Below are positions 25,645 to 33,505 of a stretch of DNA of 33,572 nucleotides, piece by piece. Made by a program: the position numbers and the translations under genes. This stretch comes from Parachlamydiaceae bacterium. GTDB lineage: Bacteria; Chlamydiota; Chlamydiia; Chlamydiales; Parachlamydiaceae. A model generated the notes under the pieces. The model saw nothing but the letters and a program-made list of their open reading frames with translations, was not told the DNA's origin and made no database searches. Position 1 is the first letter of the stretch. Each line of letters starts with the position of its first letter. The stretch spans positions 1 to 33,572 of the forward strand of contig JACDES010000021.1 in NCBI GenBank assembly GCA_013816265.1, read 5' to 3'.

Positions 25645-25670
25645 GCGGTCGCAAGCGACCGCACTCCAAA
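25645..25670. repeat. Small palindrome plus gcactccaaag word
   Basis: gcggtcgcaagcgaccgc is a perfect palindrome and is followed by actccaaag. It is just after the stop of the minus-strand ndh gene and belongs to the same family as 4588-4623 and 29105-29162. Confidence 0.6.
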
Positions 25671-25682
25671 GATATTGAGAGA

Positions 25683-26966
25683 TCAATTTAATGGTTCATC
25701 ACGATCCGTGACTGCCTTTGTGATAATGCTAGCACGTCGTTTATTTGATAAATATAAGAAAAACCATTGGAGTATTACCAGAATGCGATTCGAAAAACTT
25801 ATCAGATAAAAAATATGTACAAAACACCACGCCAACCATGCGAGACGACCAGACAATTTACGCTTACCGACAACTGCAATAGCCTTATTTTTTCCGATAG
25901 TTGCCATCATCCCTTTATCAAAATAGACAAAAGGGTTCCAATTTTCTTCAGAAACCTTTTTTCGAATTATTTTTGCAACATATCTTCCTTGCTGAATCGC
26001 AATAGGCGCCATTCCAGGTAATGGTTTTCCATCATTTCCATATGTACAAGCAGCATCGCCAATCACAAAAATGTCGGAGAAATTTGGAATGGATAAATCT
26101 GGATTAACGACAACCCTTTTTGCATTATCCAAAGGGATTCCTAATGATTTTAATAATGGAGAAGCTTCATTTCCCGCAGCCCAAATAATATTGGAGGACT
26201 CCAAAAATCTATCTCCTATCCATACGCCCTCTGATGCAATTTTAGTGACCTTAGAATTCAGTAACACATGAACTCCCAGAGCCTCAAGATCTTTTTGGGC
26301 TTTATCGGCTAAATCTTTCGGAAATACTGAAAGAATTTGTCCCAATCCTTCAATAAGATAAATCTCTGTATCAATGGGATTTATATTACGAAAATTACCA
26401 ATGAGGGATTGATGAGCCATTTCTGCTATAGCTCCAGCCATCTCGACACCTGTTGGGCCAGCCCCAATGATAACGAATCTCATAAATTTTGCAGCTTCAG
26501 ACTTACTTGTAGACCTCTCAGCTCGTTCATAACTCAATAATATTTTTTCTCTAATCCTAACAGCATCAGCAAGTGTTTTTAATCCTGGCGCCCACTCTTC
26601 CCATTCTGGATGATTAAAATAAGAATGATTTGCTCCGGGAGCAAGAATTAAATAATCATACGAATACCTATCTCCATTCTCGGCGATAACTTCTTTCTTT
26701 TCTTTATTGATTTCTTTTATTTCGGCTAAAATAATCTTGGTATTTTTCTGTTTTCCAACAACCTGTCGAATGGGAATCGCAATATTTTCAGAGGTTAGGG
26801 CAGAAGTTGCCACTTGATAGAGCAATGGTTGAAAAAGATGGTGATTTGACTTATCTATCAGCAATAATTGAACAGAAGCCCTCTTCAATGCCTTTGCAGC
26901 ATTAAGACCTCCAAATCCCAAACCAATGATAATTACTTTTGGTATTTTCAAAAATAAAGTCCTCAT
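25683..26966 (-). CDS. ndh: Type II NADH dehydrogenase (NDH-2)
   Basis: 427-residue flavoprotein that oxidises NADH and reduces quinone without pumping protons, on the cytoplasmic face of the inner membrane. The FAD-binding GxGxxG is in KVIIIGLGFGGLNAAKAL near the N-terminus, followed by HHLFQPLLYQVATSAL, a family hallmark. The NADH-binding fold is MRFVIIGAGPTGVEMAGAIAEMA around residue 165, and the second FAD contact is SDIFVIGDAACT. The quinone-site region has GMAPIAIQQGRYVAKII. The C-terminal hydrophobic stretch AWLAWCFVHIFYLISFSNRILVILQWFFLYL is the membrane anchor typical of NDH-2. Length and motifs are complete. It is transcribed away from the Inc-like cluster and converges on the USP gene. 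Confidence 0.94.
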   Translation of the reverse strand: MRTLFLKIPKVIIIGLGFGGLNAAKALKRASVQLLLIDKSNHHLFQPLLYQVATSALTSENIAIPIRQVVGKQKNTKIILAEIKEINKEKKEVIAENGDRYSYDYLILAPGANHSYFNHPEWEEWAPGLKTLADAVRIREKILLSYERAERSTSKSEAAKFMRFVIIGAGPTGVEMAGAIAEMAHQSLIGNFRNINPIDTEIYLIEGLGQILSVFPKDLADKAQKDLEALGVHVLLNSKVTKIASEGVWIGDRFLESSNIIWAAGNEASPLLKSLGIPLDNAKRVVVNPDLSIPNFSDIFVIGDAACTYGNDGKPLPGMAPIAIQQGRYVAKIIRKKVSEENWNPFVYFDKGMMATIGKNKAIAVVGKRKLSGRLAWLAWCFVHIFYLISFSNRILVILQWFFLYLSNKRRASIITKAVTDRDEPLN

Positions 26967-27087
26967 TTAAATAGTTTTAAAAGTTAACTTATCACAAAAC
27001 TTGATTTATACTTTACTTTTAACAATCACCTTAATATATTATTAAGTAATATTTACTATCAAAATTATAAATCTAAAAAGGTATCCT

Positions 27088-27750
27088 ATGTCAATTTTTG
27101 AAAATTCATCAATAAAACGATACGAACATGAAATTTTCGCTCTTGAAAGGCAATTTCTGGCCTCAAATAAAATCATAGAAGAAACAAACCTTAAGATTAA
27201 GGATTTTAGCGTTAGGACTACTCAACAAGCTACAAATGAATATATGAAAGACGCTCCGAGTGATCGTAAAGAATCAATATTGAAGAGATATGAAAAGTTT
27301 AATCAAGACCTCCTTTCACTACTTAATGAGAAGTTAGGAGTAGAAAGTGCTTTAGCTAGTGCTTTAAAGAATAAATTAAATTTTACTAAAATTCAATTAT
27401 CAGAAAATAGAATCTGTGACTTAAAAAGCGAAGTTTTTAAGTTTCAACGAAATCCAACATGGCATAAAGTTGCTAAAGTTATATCTAGTATCATAGCCTC
27501 TATCCTATTCGTAGCAACGGTATTTGTCTCTTTTGCTGTCTACAATCGTTATGCAAAAGCTGCTATTTCAACAACAGTGCGAAATAATTTTTGTATTTTA
27601 GCGGGTGTTTGGAATTTCTTACCTCCTAAAGGAGTAATTTATAAGGCAACAATTGCTTCAAAAGAAAAATTAGAGAAAAAAATCGAAAATGAACAGGAAA
27701 TAATAGCAAAAATTAAAAACGACAATTTAGTTTCTTCAAAAAATATTTAA
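27088..27750 (+). CDS. Two-hydrophobic-segment coiled-coil protein, Inc-like, paralogue 1
   Basis: 220 residues, no known domain recognised. The N-terminal ~125 residues are charged and helical with coiled-coil character (ALERQFLASNKIIEETNLKIKDFS; LNEKLGVESALASALKNKL). A strong hydrophobic segment lies at about 131-152 (VISSIIASILFVATVFVSFAVY) and a weaker one at 168-185 (FCILAGVWNFLPPKGVIY). A short charged coil ends the protein. It shares with the next two genes the order coil, (V/C)xxFxxxPxxHKxxKVI, hydrophobic pair, (K)xKLEKxIExEQ. A closely spaced hydrophobic pair in a small protein without signal peptide is the hallmark of chlamydial inclusion membrane (Inc) proteins, so that is the leading hypothesis. 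Start follows aaaaaggt. Confidence 0.8.
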   Translation: MSIFENSSIKRYEHEIFALERQFLASNKIIEETNLKIKDFSVRTTQQATNEYMKDAPSDRKESILKRYEKFNQDLLSLLNEKLGVESALASALKNKLNFTKIQLSENRICDLKSEVFKFQRNPTWHKVAKVISSIIASILFVATVFVSFAVYNRYAKAAISTTVRNNFCILAGVWNFLPPKGVIYKATIASKEKLEKKIENEQEIIAKIKNDNLVSSKNI

Positions 27751-27776
27751 CATAAATTCAAGAAGGATGATTTCAT

Positions 27777-28376
27777 ATGTCATTTACAGTAGAATCAATG
27801 AGAATGGGACAACAATACATACTAGATATTGATAGTTTTAACAAACAATTGACAATGGCAAATCAATCTGTTCAAGATCTTGATGCGAAAATTAAGGATT
27901 TAAGTCGGGTGCAGGCAAATGAGAGAATAACAAATCTCATCACATCCTTTAATGAAAAACTAGGTATTCAAAAGGAGTTAGCAACAACTCTAAAAACTAG
28001 ATTAAACGCCAAAAAAATTAAATTTTCGGAATATAAAATAGAATGCTTAAAAATCGATTTATTCGCATTTGAAACAGATCCCAAAGCATATAAAAAGCTT
28101 AAGGTAATTGTCAATTTATTGGCTTCTGCTATGTTTTTTTCATGCATTATTGGCTTTACACATTTGTATCATATTTATGCTGTTAATGGCTCCACAGATA
28201 ACGATAAATTTTTCAAAAAACTTTCTAACGTACTTATGTGTGTTTTTTGTTCATTTGGATCAATAAGATTGGCGTCAGATTTATACAAAATAAGAAACAC
28301 GACAAAAACAACATTTGAAAATAAGATAAAAACAGAGCAAGACGCGATTGCAGATATATTGAAAGAAAATCAATAA
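27777..28376 (+). CDS. Two-hydrophobic-segment coiled-coil protein, Inc-like, paralogue 2
   Basis: 199 residues, 26 bases after paralogue 1 and with SD aagaagga, so the two are probably co-transcribed. The N-terminal coil (FNKQLTMANQSVQDLDAKIKDLS, FNEKLGIQKELATTLKTRLNAKKIKFSEYKIECLK) is clearly homologous to its neighbours. Hydrophobic segments are VIVNLLASAMFFSCIIGFTHLYHIY and LSNVLMCVFCSFGSIRLASDLY, separated by about 20 residues. The first coil is shorter than in paralogue 1 by about 20 residues. Same Inc-like reasoning and the same uncertainty. Confidence 0.8.
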   Translation: MSFTVESMRMGQQYILDIDSFNKQLTMANQSVQDLDAKIKDLSRVQANERITNLITSFNEKLGIQKELATTLKTRLNAKKIKFSEYKIECLKIDLFAFETDPKAYKKLKVIVNLLASAMFFSCIIGFTHLYHIYAVNGSTDNDKFFKKLSNVLMCVFCSFGSIRLASDLYKIRNTTKTTFENKIKTEQDAIADILKENQ

Positions 28377-28469
28377 CCTACTATACATTATATTCGAATG
28401 TTTCTAGCATTAATTCGAAGATGAACTTCAAAAAATCGATATGAATTAAACATTAACAAAGAGTTTTTT

Positions 28470-29078
28470 ATGTTACATACAGATTCTGGACTAGGTTTCG
28501 TAGATTATTTTCAAAGAGGGGCAATCGACGCGCGTTTTATCACTCAGATTTTTCATGTCAACAAAGAGTTAGAGACTGCAAATAGTAAAGTAAAATCTCT
28601 TTCAGGACAAATAACTATCTTTCAGGACAAGAAGGAAAAAGATGGTGATTTCGATAGGACTCTTCAACTAAAAAGAAAAAGTCTAGAAATAGAAACGGCT
28701 TTAGCTACAACGTTACAAAACAAATTAAATCATATAAAGATTGAATTCTCTGAACATAAAATCAGTGTATTAAAAAAAGAAGTTGCTGTGTTTGAAAAAA
28801 ATCCAAAATGGCATAGACTCACGAAAGTTATCGCAGAATTAGGGTGGACAATTTTGTTGATTGCAGTAGCAATTGGCTCTTGTCATTTAATTGGTCGAAT
28901 TGAGCCAGATCCACGCAATGGACGTCTTAAAGTTTTTTGCTCCGCATTTATATTGTTTATGTATGCATCGCCCCCAGAAGGTGTGCTTTACAAGGCAATA
29001 ATCATGACAAAAGTAAAATTAGAAAAACAAATTGAAATAGAGCAACTAGTATTAACAAGTTTATTGGCCGAAAAATAA
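28470..29078 (+). CDS. Two-hydrophobic-segment coiled-coil protein, Inc-like, paralogue 3
   Basis: 202 residues; last of the three-gene cluster, 93 bases after paralogue 2. Homologous core: FHVNKELETANSKVKSLSGQI, LEIETALATTLQNKLNHIKIEFSEHKISVLKKEVAVFEKNPKWHRLTKVI. Hydrophobic segments are VIAELGWTILLIAVAIGSCHLIGRI and VFCSAFILFMYASPPEGVLYKAII; PPxGVxYKAxI is shared with paralogue 1. These two are thus closer to each other than to paralogue 2. A GC-rich hairpin follows 26 bases after the stop. Confidence 0.8.
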   Translation: MLHTDSGLGFVDYFQRGAIDARFITQIFHVNKELETANSKVKSLSGQITIFQDKKEKDGDFDRTLQLKRKSLEIETALATTLQNKLNHIKIEFSEHKISVLKKEVAVFEKNPKWHRLTKVIAELGWTILLIAVAIGSCHLIGRIEPDPRNGRLKVFCSAFILFMYASPPEGVLYKAIIMTKVKLEKQIEIEQLVLTSLLAEK

Positions 29079-29104
29079 TCGGTCTGCAAATCCTTGGAGT
29101 GGGG

Positions 29105-29166
29105 AAGGCGACCCCCTTTGGAGTGCGGTCGCTTGCGAGCGCACTCCAAAGGGGGTCGCCTTTATT
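29105..29166. terminator. 23-bp perfect-arm hairpin ending the Inc-like cluster
   Basis: aaggcgaccccctttggagt+gcg (29105-29127) and its exact complement (29140-29162) flank a 12-base centre, followed by TTTATT. Its core is the gcactccaaag repeat. It is symmetrical, but only the plus-strand side has an obvious upstream gene, so it probably works as a terminator as well as being a copy of the repeat family. Confidence 0.65.
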
Positions 29167-29220
29167 AATTGATTATTTTTTGATCATTGTCCACAATTTT
29201 ATCTAAAGAAATCACACTTA

Positions 29221-29432
29221 GTTAGGCCTGAAGGGCCGGAATGAAATAGCCCAGGTCGCAGCAAAGCGGAGGCCTGGGTCAACACAAACAACCTATCGAG
29301 TCCTGAAAGGACGGCATATGGTACGTCTCCGATCTATGCCGTCCTTTCAGGACTCGATTATTTTTTTAATTACACCCAGGCCTTCACTTTGCTGCGACCT
29401 GGGCTATTTCATTCCGGCCCTTCAGGCCTAAC
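29221..29432. repeat. Nested (double) palindrome, 212 bp
   Basis: Outer arms 29221-29279 and 29374-29432 start and end with gttaggcctgaagggccgga and tccggcccttcaggcctaac, and contain tagcccaggtcgcagc. Inside them is a second hairpin with perfect 24-base arms (29295-29318 and 29335-29358; atcgagtcctgaaaggacgg...). It has no ORF. It sits just after the stop of the minus-strand nucleotide transporter, so it may terminate it. The left outer arm alone recurs at 33451-33505. Confidence 0.85.
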
Positions 29433-29471
29433 GCGAGGTACTTTTCTTAAGATAAATAGAACCAAAGGTAT

Positions 29472-31004
29472 TCAAGCCAGTATTTCAGTAACCGGTTGTT
29501 TAGTTACATTCTCAACAGGATTTTGAAGATTATTCAAACTTCTATTTAATCCACGCGTTGCTATAAACCAAATTCCTATTGTTACAACAAGTATCCCTGC
29601 AAGATATGGCGATATTCCAACCAACGTACTTCCTGTAAAGAATAACAAGAACTGCTGTATAAAGGATCCACCGGATTTTCCAAGTCTTCCTCCAACAACA
29701 TCAACAGCTGCTTTACCCTTAATTTTAGATTCTTGATCTAAAGGAATGTAACACATCTCCTTCGTTGGATCAAAAAGGGAATACTTTGTAGCCTTACTCA
29801 AAATATTCTGCGAAAAGCCTAACCATACTGCTAAGACAGTAGGAGTCATCGCAAAAAATGTTAAAGTAAATAATTCAAGTTGGTCTTTAAGATTTACAAA
29901 TCCAAAAAATAATAATCCTGTTACCAATATCATAAGGGGTGTAAGAATTGCACTCACAAGCCATCCAAAAACACGCATGATATTACTTCCAATTAACATG
30001 CATATAATTGTGATAATTCCTGTCATGGTCGTGAAATGCCCCATAAACGCATTATAATCATTCTCATTTGAATAAACACGCATAATCTGATCTTTCCAAA
30101 CGGCCTCTACAACATTGATGGATATCCCATAACAAATGACTATTAAAGCGATCAATCCTAAGTGCTTAGATTTTATCAGATAGAAAAAGCTGTCTTTCAA
30201 TGACATTTTTACTTTCTTCTTTTTGGGTACATTCTCAGCAGGATCATAATATCGCTTATCGGTCAAAACATTTCTATTAATCCACCAGTAAATGCTGATA
30301 ATTGTTAAGCCGGCTAAAACAACTGCACCCATCAAATAATTTAATGTCATTCCCCAAGGGTCAACCCCAACAGGAACATGACTTCTAATCGATGAAAAAT
30401 AGGTGACGGTTAATCCAGCGGCAATCAAACCAAAGTTTGCAATCATACCGAAAAGAGCATAAAAACGTTTAGCTTCACGCATCCGCACAATTTCATTGGC
30501 AAACTGCCAGAATAGCAATGAAAGGACAACGCTTCCCCATAATTCCGATAAAACATAAAAAACAGCATAACTCCAGCTTCCATAAACGCTCAGAATCGTT
30601 TTAAATCTAGGATAGTTGTTTGTTAAGTTCTCAATCCATTCTGTGGAAGGGTGAAGCAAATCTTGGTTGGGATAAATAACAAAAGCAAATAGCCCAAAAA
30701 AGATAATGAAAGGCATCAATGTCACGTAGAATAAATTTTCACGGCTGAAAATATTACTCAATTTTGAATAGATTAACATAATAATGATAGCGCCAGGAAC
30801 AGTTCCAATTAATTTAATAAGACTTAAGGCTTCGGCTCCAGCAGCATTCACCACTAATGTATCTTTTGTGTCACGCAAAATATTATAATTAAAGAGCATG
30901 AAAAACATCATCAGCCCCATTGGCAGAAATTTTTTTATCTCATAAAGATGAATCGGAAATAATACTCCTCTTAATCCTGTAAACTCTTTTACTGTCTGTG
31001 TCAT
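29472..31004 (-). CDS. NTT-family nucleotide transporter (ATP/ADP translocase type)
   Basis: 510 residues with about 11-12 transmembrane segments, close to the ~528 of chlamydial Npt1. The opening FLPMGLMMFFMLFNYNILRDTKDTLVVNAAGAEALSLIKLIGTVPGAIIIMLIYSKL is the family's most conserved block. Other hallmarks are SELWGSVVLSLLFWQFANEI, EAKRFYALFGMIANFGLI, and TKYSLFDPTKEMCYIPLDQESKIKGKAAVDVVGGRLGKSGGS. NTT proteins in the inner membrane import host ATP in exchange for ADP, or take up other nucleotides. Protochlamydia has several isoforms with different substrates, and I cannot assign this one by eye. A strong SD (taggaggt) precedes the ATG. It is divergent from a LysR regulator. Confidence 0.95.
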   Translation of the reverse strand: MTQTVKEFTGLRGVLFPIHLYEIKKFLPMGLMMFFMLFNYNILRDTKDTLVVNAAGAEALSLIKLIGTVPGAIIIMLIYSKLSNIFSRENLFYVTLMPFIIFFGLFAFVIYPNQDLLHPSTEWIENLTNNYPRFKTILSVYGSWSYAVFYVLSELWGSVVLSLLFWQFANEIVRMREAKRFYALFGMIANFGLIAAGLTVTYFSSIRSHVPVGVDPWGMTLNYLMGAVVLAGLTIISIYWWINRNVLTDKRYYDPAENVPKKKKVKMSLKDSFFYLIKSKHLGLIALIVICYGISINVVEAVWKDQIMRVYSNENDYNAFMGHFTTMTGIITIICMLIGSNIMRVFGWLVSAILTPLMILVTGLLFFGFVNLKDQLELFTLTFFAMTPTVLAVWLGFSQNILSKATKYSLFDPTKEMCYIPLDQESKIKGKAAVDVVGGRLGKSGGSFIQQFLLFFTGSTLVGISPYLAGILVVTIGIWFIATRGLNRSLNNLQNPVENVTKQPVTEILA

Positions 31005-31080
31005 TTTAATACCTCCTAAAAAAATATGAATTAAGCACTATTCTACAATTCTTGATTTAATTAGTAAAATTAACTATAAT

Positions 31081-31104
31081 TAAGCTAATGATAAGTATAG
31101 CTTA
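31081..31104. promoter_or_regulatory. Candidate LysR operator in the ntt/lysR divergent gap
   Basis: TAAGCTA and TAGCTTA, perfect 7-base arms with a 10-base spacer, lie 13 bases before the lysR ATG and about 80 bases before the transporter ATG. LysR proteins commonly bind such dyads in divergent promoters to regulate themselves and the neighbour. Confidence 0.4.
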
Positions 31105-31116
31105 TGGTAAAATAAT

Positions 31117-31992
31117 ATGGCAAAACCTCCTATAAATTTAATATATTTAAAGTATTTCTGCGATGCTGTGAAGCATGGAAGCATAACAGCATCGGCTCGA
31201 GAAAACTATGTGAGTCAATCCGCTATCAGCCAAGGGATCGCTTCTCTTGAAAAAGCATTAGGTGCTGAACTCATTACTCACCAAACAAACCGGTTTAAAT
31301 CTACTCCTGAGGGTTTAGTCATTTTTGAAAAATCAAAAACCGTTTTTAATAGCGTTCAAGAGTTAGAAGAATCACTTATTGTCGAAGAAGGTGTAATTAG
31401 CGGCCGTATTGAATTTGCTTGCATGCATAGCTTTGCATTAGCATTATTACCCCAACATCTCAAAAAAGTTCAGAAGGAATGTCCAAAACTTCATGTAAAT
31501 TTTAAATTAGCCCACACAGATGTAATCAAGGATCTAATTAGAAAAGGATCAATTGATTTTGGAATAGTTTTAGACAATGAAGACATGTCTTCTTTTGAAA
31601 GTTTTGAACTCTATAGTGGCGAATATAAGCTTTATGTTTCTAATAAAATAAAAAAATATGAATCTCTTCCATACATTATTTCAGAAGAAAGAGTAGAGAC
31701 AAATTCATTAAAACGCTTTTTCAAAAAGCGTTTTGGCAAGGAAATGGATGTGTTAATGGAAGTGTCCAGCTGGGAAGTCATCGCAAATTTAACCGAAGCA
31801 GGTCTAGGGATCGGATTCTTTCCCGATTATGTTGCCCTCAAGCGTATGAAATACTTAAAGGTTGTTCCATATAAATTTGATCCTATCCCATATAAAATCT
31901 ATGCCATCTATCCCAAATCAAAAAAAATCCCTAAAAATCAGTTATATTTCCTCGAATCTTTAAAACTTTCAATTTACAATTTTAATAATTAA
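31117..31992 (+). CDS. LysR-family transcriptional regulator
   Basis: 291 residues, normal for the family. The N-terminal winged helix-turn-helix is YLKYFCDAVKHGSITASARENYVSQSAISQGIASLEKALGAELITHQTNRFKSTPEGLVIF, matching the LysR pattern almost throughout. A two-lobed periplasmic-binding-protein-like effector domain follows (GRIEFACMHSFALALLPQHLKK...; ends GLGIGFFPDYVALKRMKYLKVVP). The effector is unknown. It is divergently transcribed from the nucleotide transporter with a 112-base gap holding a dyad, so control of that transporter is a reasonable inference. LysR regulators are scarce in chlamydiae, which makes the pairing notable. Confidence 0.94.
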   Translation: MAKPPINLIYLKYFCDAVKHGSITASARENYVSQSAISQGIASLEKALGAELITHQTNRFKSTPEGLVIFEKSKTVFNSVQELEESLIVEEGVISGRIEFACMHSFALALLPQHLKKVQKECPKLHVNFKLAHTDVIKDLIRKGSIDFGIVLDNEDMSSFESFELYSGEYKLYVSNKIKKYESLPYIISEERVETNSLKRFFKKRFGKEMDVLMEVSSWEVIANLTEAGLGIGFFPDYVALKRMKYLKVVPYKFDPIPYKIYAIYPKSKKIPKNQLYFLESLKLSIYNFNN

Positions 31993-32069
31993 TTATTTGT
32001 ATTAATTAATTAAATTAATTGATATCATTACAACAATTTAATCTTTTAAAACTAAAACATGGAACTAAA

Positions 32070-33170
32070 ATGTCTCTAGTTAATTCTCGCGAACAAAGTA
32101 ACATCAATGATAACGATCCTTATCAATCTTTTAAACAGGGAAGCTCTCATATAGTATGGGGAACTCATCCAAATAAAAAAGAGGCTATAAAAAATTTAGT
32201 GAAATTGTCAATTATAGAGAAGATTCGTCACGAACTCATAGAGGAAAATTATAGGAACAAAGGTTCGCCTATACGTTCGCTTGGTACAATTAACGTCACC
32301 GATAATACAAAAAGTGCCTCATGTTTAAAATGTCTTCGCTTGACAGTTCAATCATTAAAATTAAAAAATACTTTTACTGTCATTATGAATCAACTGAAAG
32401 CAATTTTTGCCAGTTTTGTAACGGTTAGCTTTTCAATTATTTATTTAGAAACTGTGATTCTTCCACAGAGATATCCTAAAATGAAAGATCTCTTTTGGAT
32501 ACGATCAGCCGAAGTATTAATTTCTTTATTTAATGTTGGGATCGCATTTAGATACATTTTTGGACGTGGTTCGTTTTTTTCGGAATATAAAAAAATTCAG
32601 CAAATTCAAGGTGAAAGATTTATCGTTTTACAAGATCTTAAGAAGACTCCAATTTCAATGAACTCTGTCATCTTAAACTCTACTTCTGAGCAAGGGACTG
32701 CAGGTTATATAGATCCTATTTCCCTGATGGTTATCCCCAAAGATGAAATCAAATCTGCTAAAATAATAAATGTCGGTAATTATATATTCAGTATCGAAAA
32801 TGCTCTTATGGGCATGTTTCGAAATAATTTAAAAAATAGTAGTGAAATCCCACACCCAGTTGAAGATCGCTTTCTTACGCATGAAGAGCAAAAGAAATTT
32901 TTAGAGAATGTTTGTTCGTTTTTTTGCCTAACAAATAGTAATGATTTACTTAATTGTTGGAAATATGAAGTAAAAAATATCCCCGAGAAATATCAAGGGC
33001 GACTCAATGGAATTAAGCGCATGACAGTATTTCTTACTTTGCTTCCTAAAACAAATGTAAGACATTTTTTTAAAGCACTCATGGCTAAAGAAATCGATTA
33101 TATCAATAAAAATCTTCCATGCATTTTTTATGATGATTTTATTGATTCACTTCAGGAGGATAAGCCCTAG
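32070..33170 (+). CDS. Hypothetical two-TM protein, possibly Inc-like
   Basis: 366 residues from ATG 32070. A TTG at 32019 extends the frame by 17 residues, but it lies in an AT-only stretch without ribosome-binding site, whereas ATG 32070 begins a more typical N-terminus (MSLVNSREQS). Two hydrophobic segments at about residues 111-131 (AIFASFVTVSFSIIYLETVIL) and 147-165 (AEVLISLFNVGIAFRYIFG), separated by some 15 residues, form a hairpin. Soluble charged regions flank it (110 residues N-terminal, 200 C-terminal). No domain is recognised in either. The hairpin and lack of signal peptide are compatible with an Inc protein. No sequence similarity to the 27088-29078 trio is apparent. Confidence 0.8.
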   Translation: MSLVNSREQSNINDNDPYQSFKQGSSHIVWGTHPNKKEAIKNLVKLSIIEKIRHELIEENYRNKGSPIRSLGTINVTDNTKSASCLKCLRLTVQSLKLKNTFTVIMNQLKAIFASFVTVSFSIIYLETVILPQRYPKMKDLFWIRSAEVLISLFNVGIAFRYIFGRGSFFSEYKKIQQIQGERFIVLQDLKKTPISMNSVILNSTSEQGTAGYIDPISLMVIPKDEIKSAKIINVGNYIFSIENALMGMFRNNLKNSSEIPHPVEDRFLTHEEQKKFLENVCSFFCLTNSNDLLNCWKYEVKNIPEKYQGRLNGIKRMTVFLTLLPKTNVRHFFKALMAKEIDYINKNLPCIFYDDFIDSLQEDKP

Positions 33171-33305
33171 TTGAAGGACTGGAAGGGGGCAGCATAATAT
33201 CTTCATGGTCAATGTGACAACTTTTTGTTAAATTGAATTAATGATAGCAATCTTTAGGGTACTTGTCGATTGCTGCTAAGAAAAAAGATCGGTAATTTAG
33301 AAATC

Positions 33306-33395
33306 ATTTCGTTAGCTCGGTAGAGCGTCTGTTCAAAGCCCAGAGTGACCTTAAGGGAACTCTGGGATTTAAACCAATGCGGTCAAAATAAGAAA
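33306..33395. repeat. tRNA-like interspersed repeat, longer copy with hairpin
   Basis: ttcgttagctcggtagagcg, tctgttcaaagcccagagt and caatgcggtcaaaataagaa match 25240-25310. An internal hairpin of CCCAGAGT and ACTCTGGG (33339-33366) is unique to this copy. gctcggtagagc looks like a D arm and tgggatttaaacca like a worn T arm, but no acceptor stem forms, so it is not a functional tRNA. Bases 33171-33572 contain no gene. Confidence 0.5.
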
Positions 33396-33450
33396 AGATA
33401 TGAAAATTACTTATTTCTTTAATTTATTTATTTTAAGGAAAGTTCCTTGT

Positions 33451-33505
33451 GTTAGGCCTGAAGGGCCGGCATGAAATAGCCCAGGTCGCAGCGAAGCGGA
33501 GGCCC
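33451..33505. repeat. Single arm of the nested palindrome family
   Basis: gttaggcctgaagggccggc through gcgaagcggaggccc is nearly identical to the left outer arm of 29221-29432, but no complementary arm follows within the window. It is either a broken copy or half of an element cut by later change. Confidence 0.75.

Noticed and set aside
25683-33170. Toxin-antitoxin or phage-defence island
   Set aside because: Genes here are a respiratory enzyme, Inc-like proteins, a nucleotide transporter and a LysR regulator; no defence domains or toxin-sized partners are seen.
33306-33395. Functional tRNA gene
   Set aside because: A D-arm-like word is present but there is no acceptor stem, no TTCGA loop and a defective anticodon arm.
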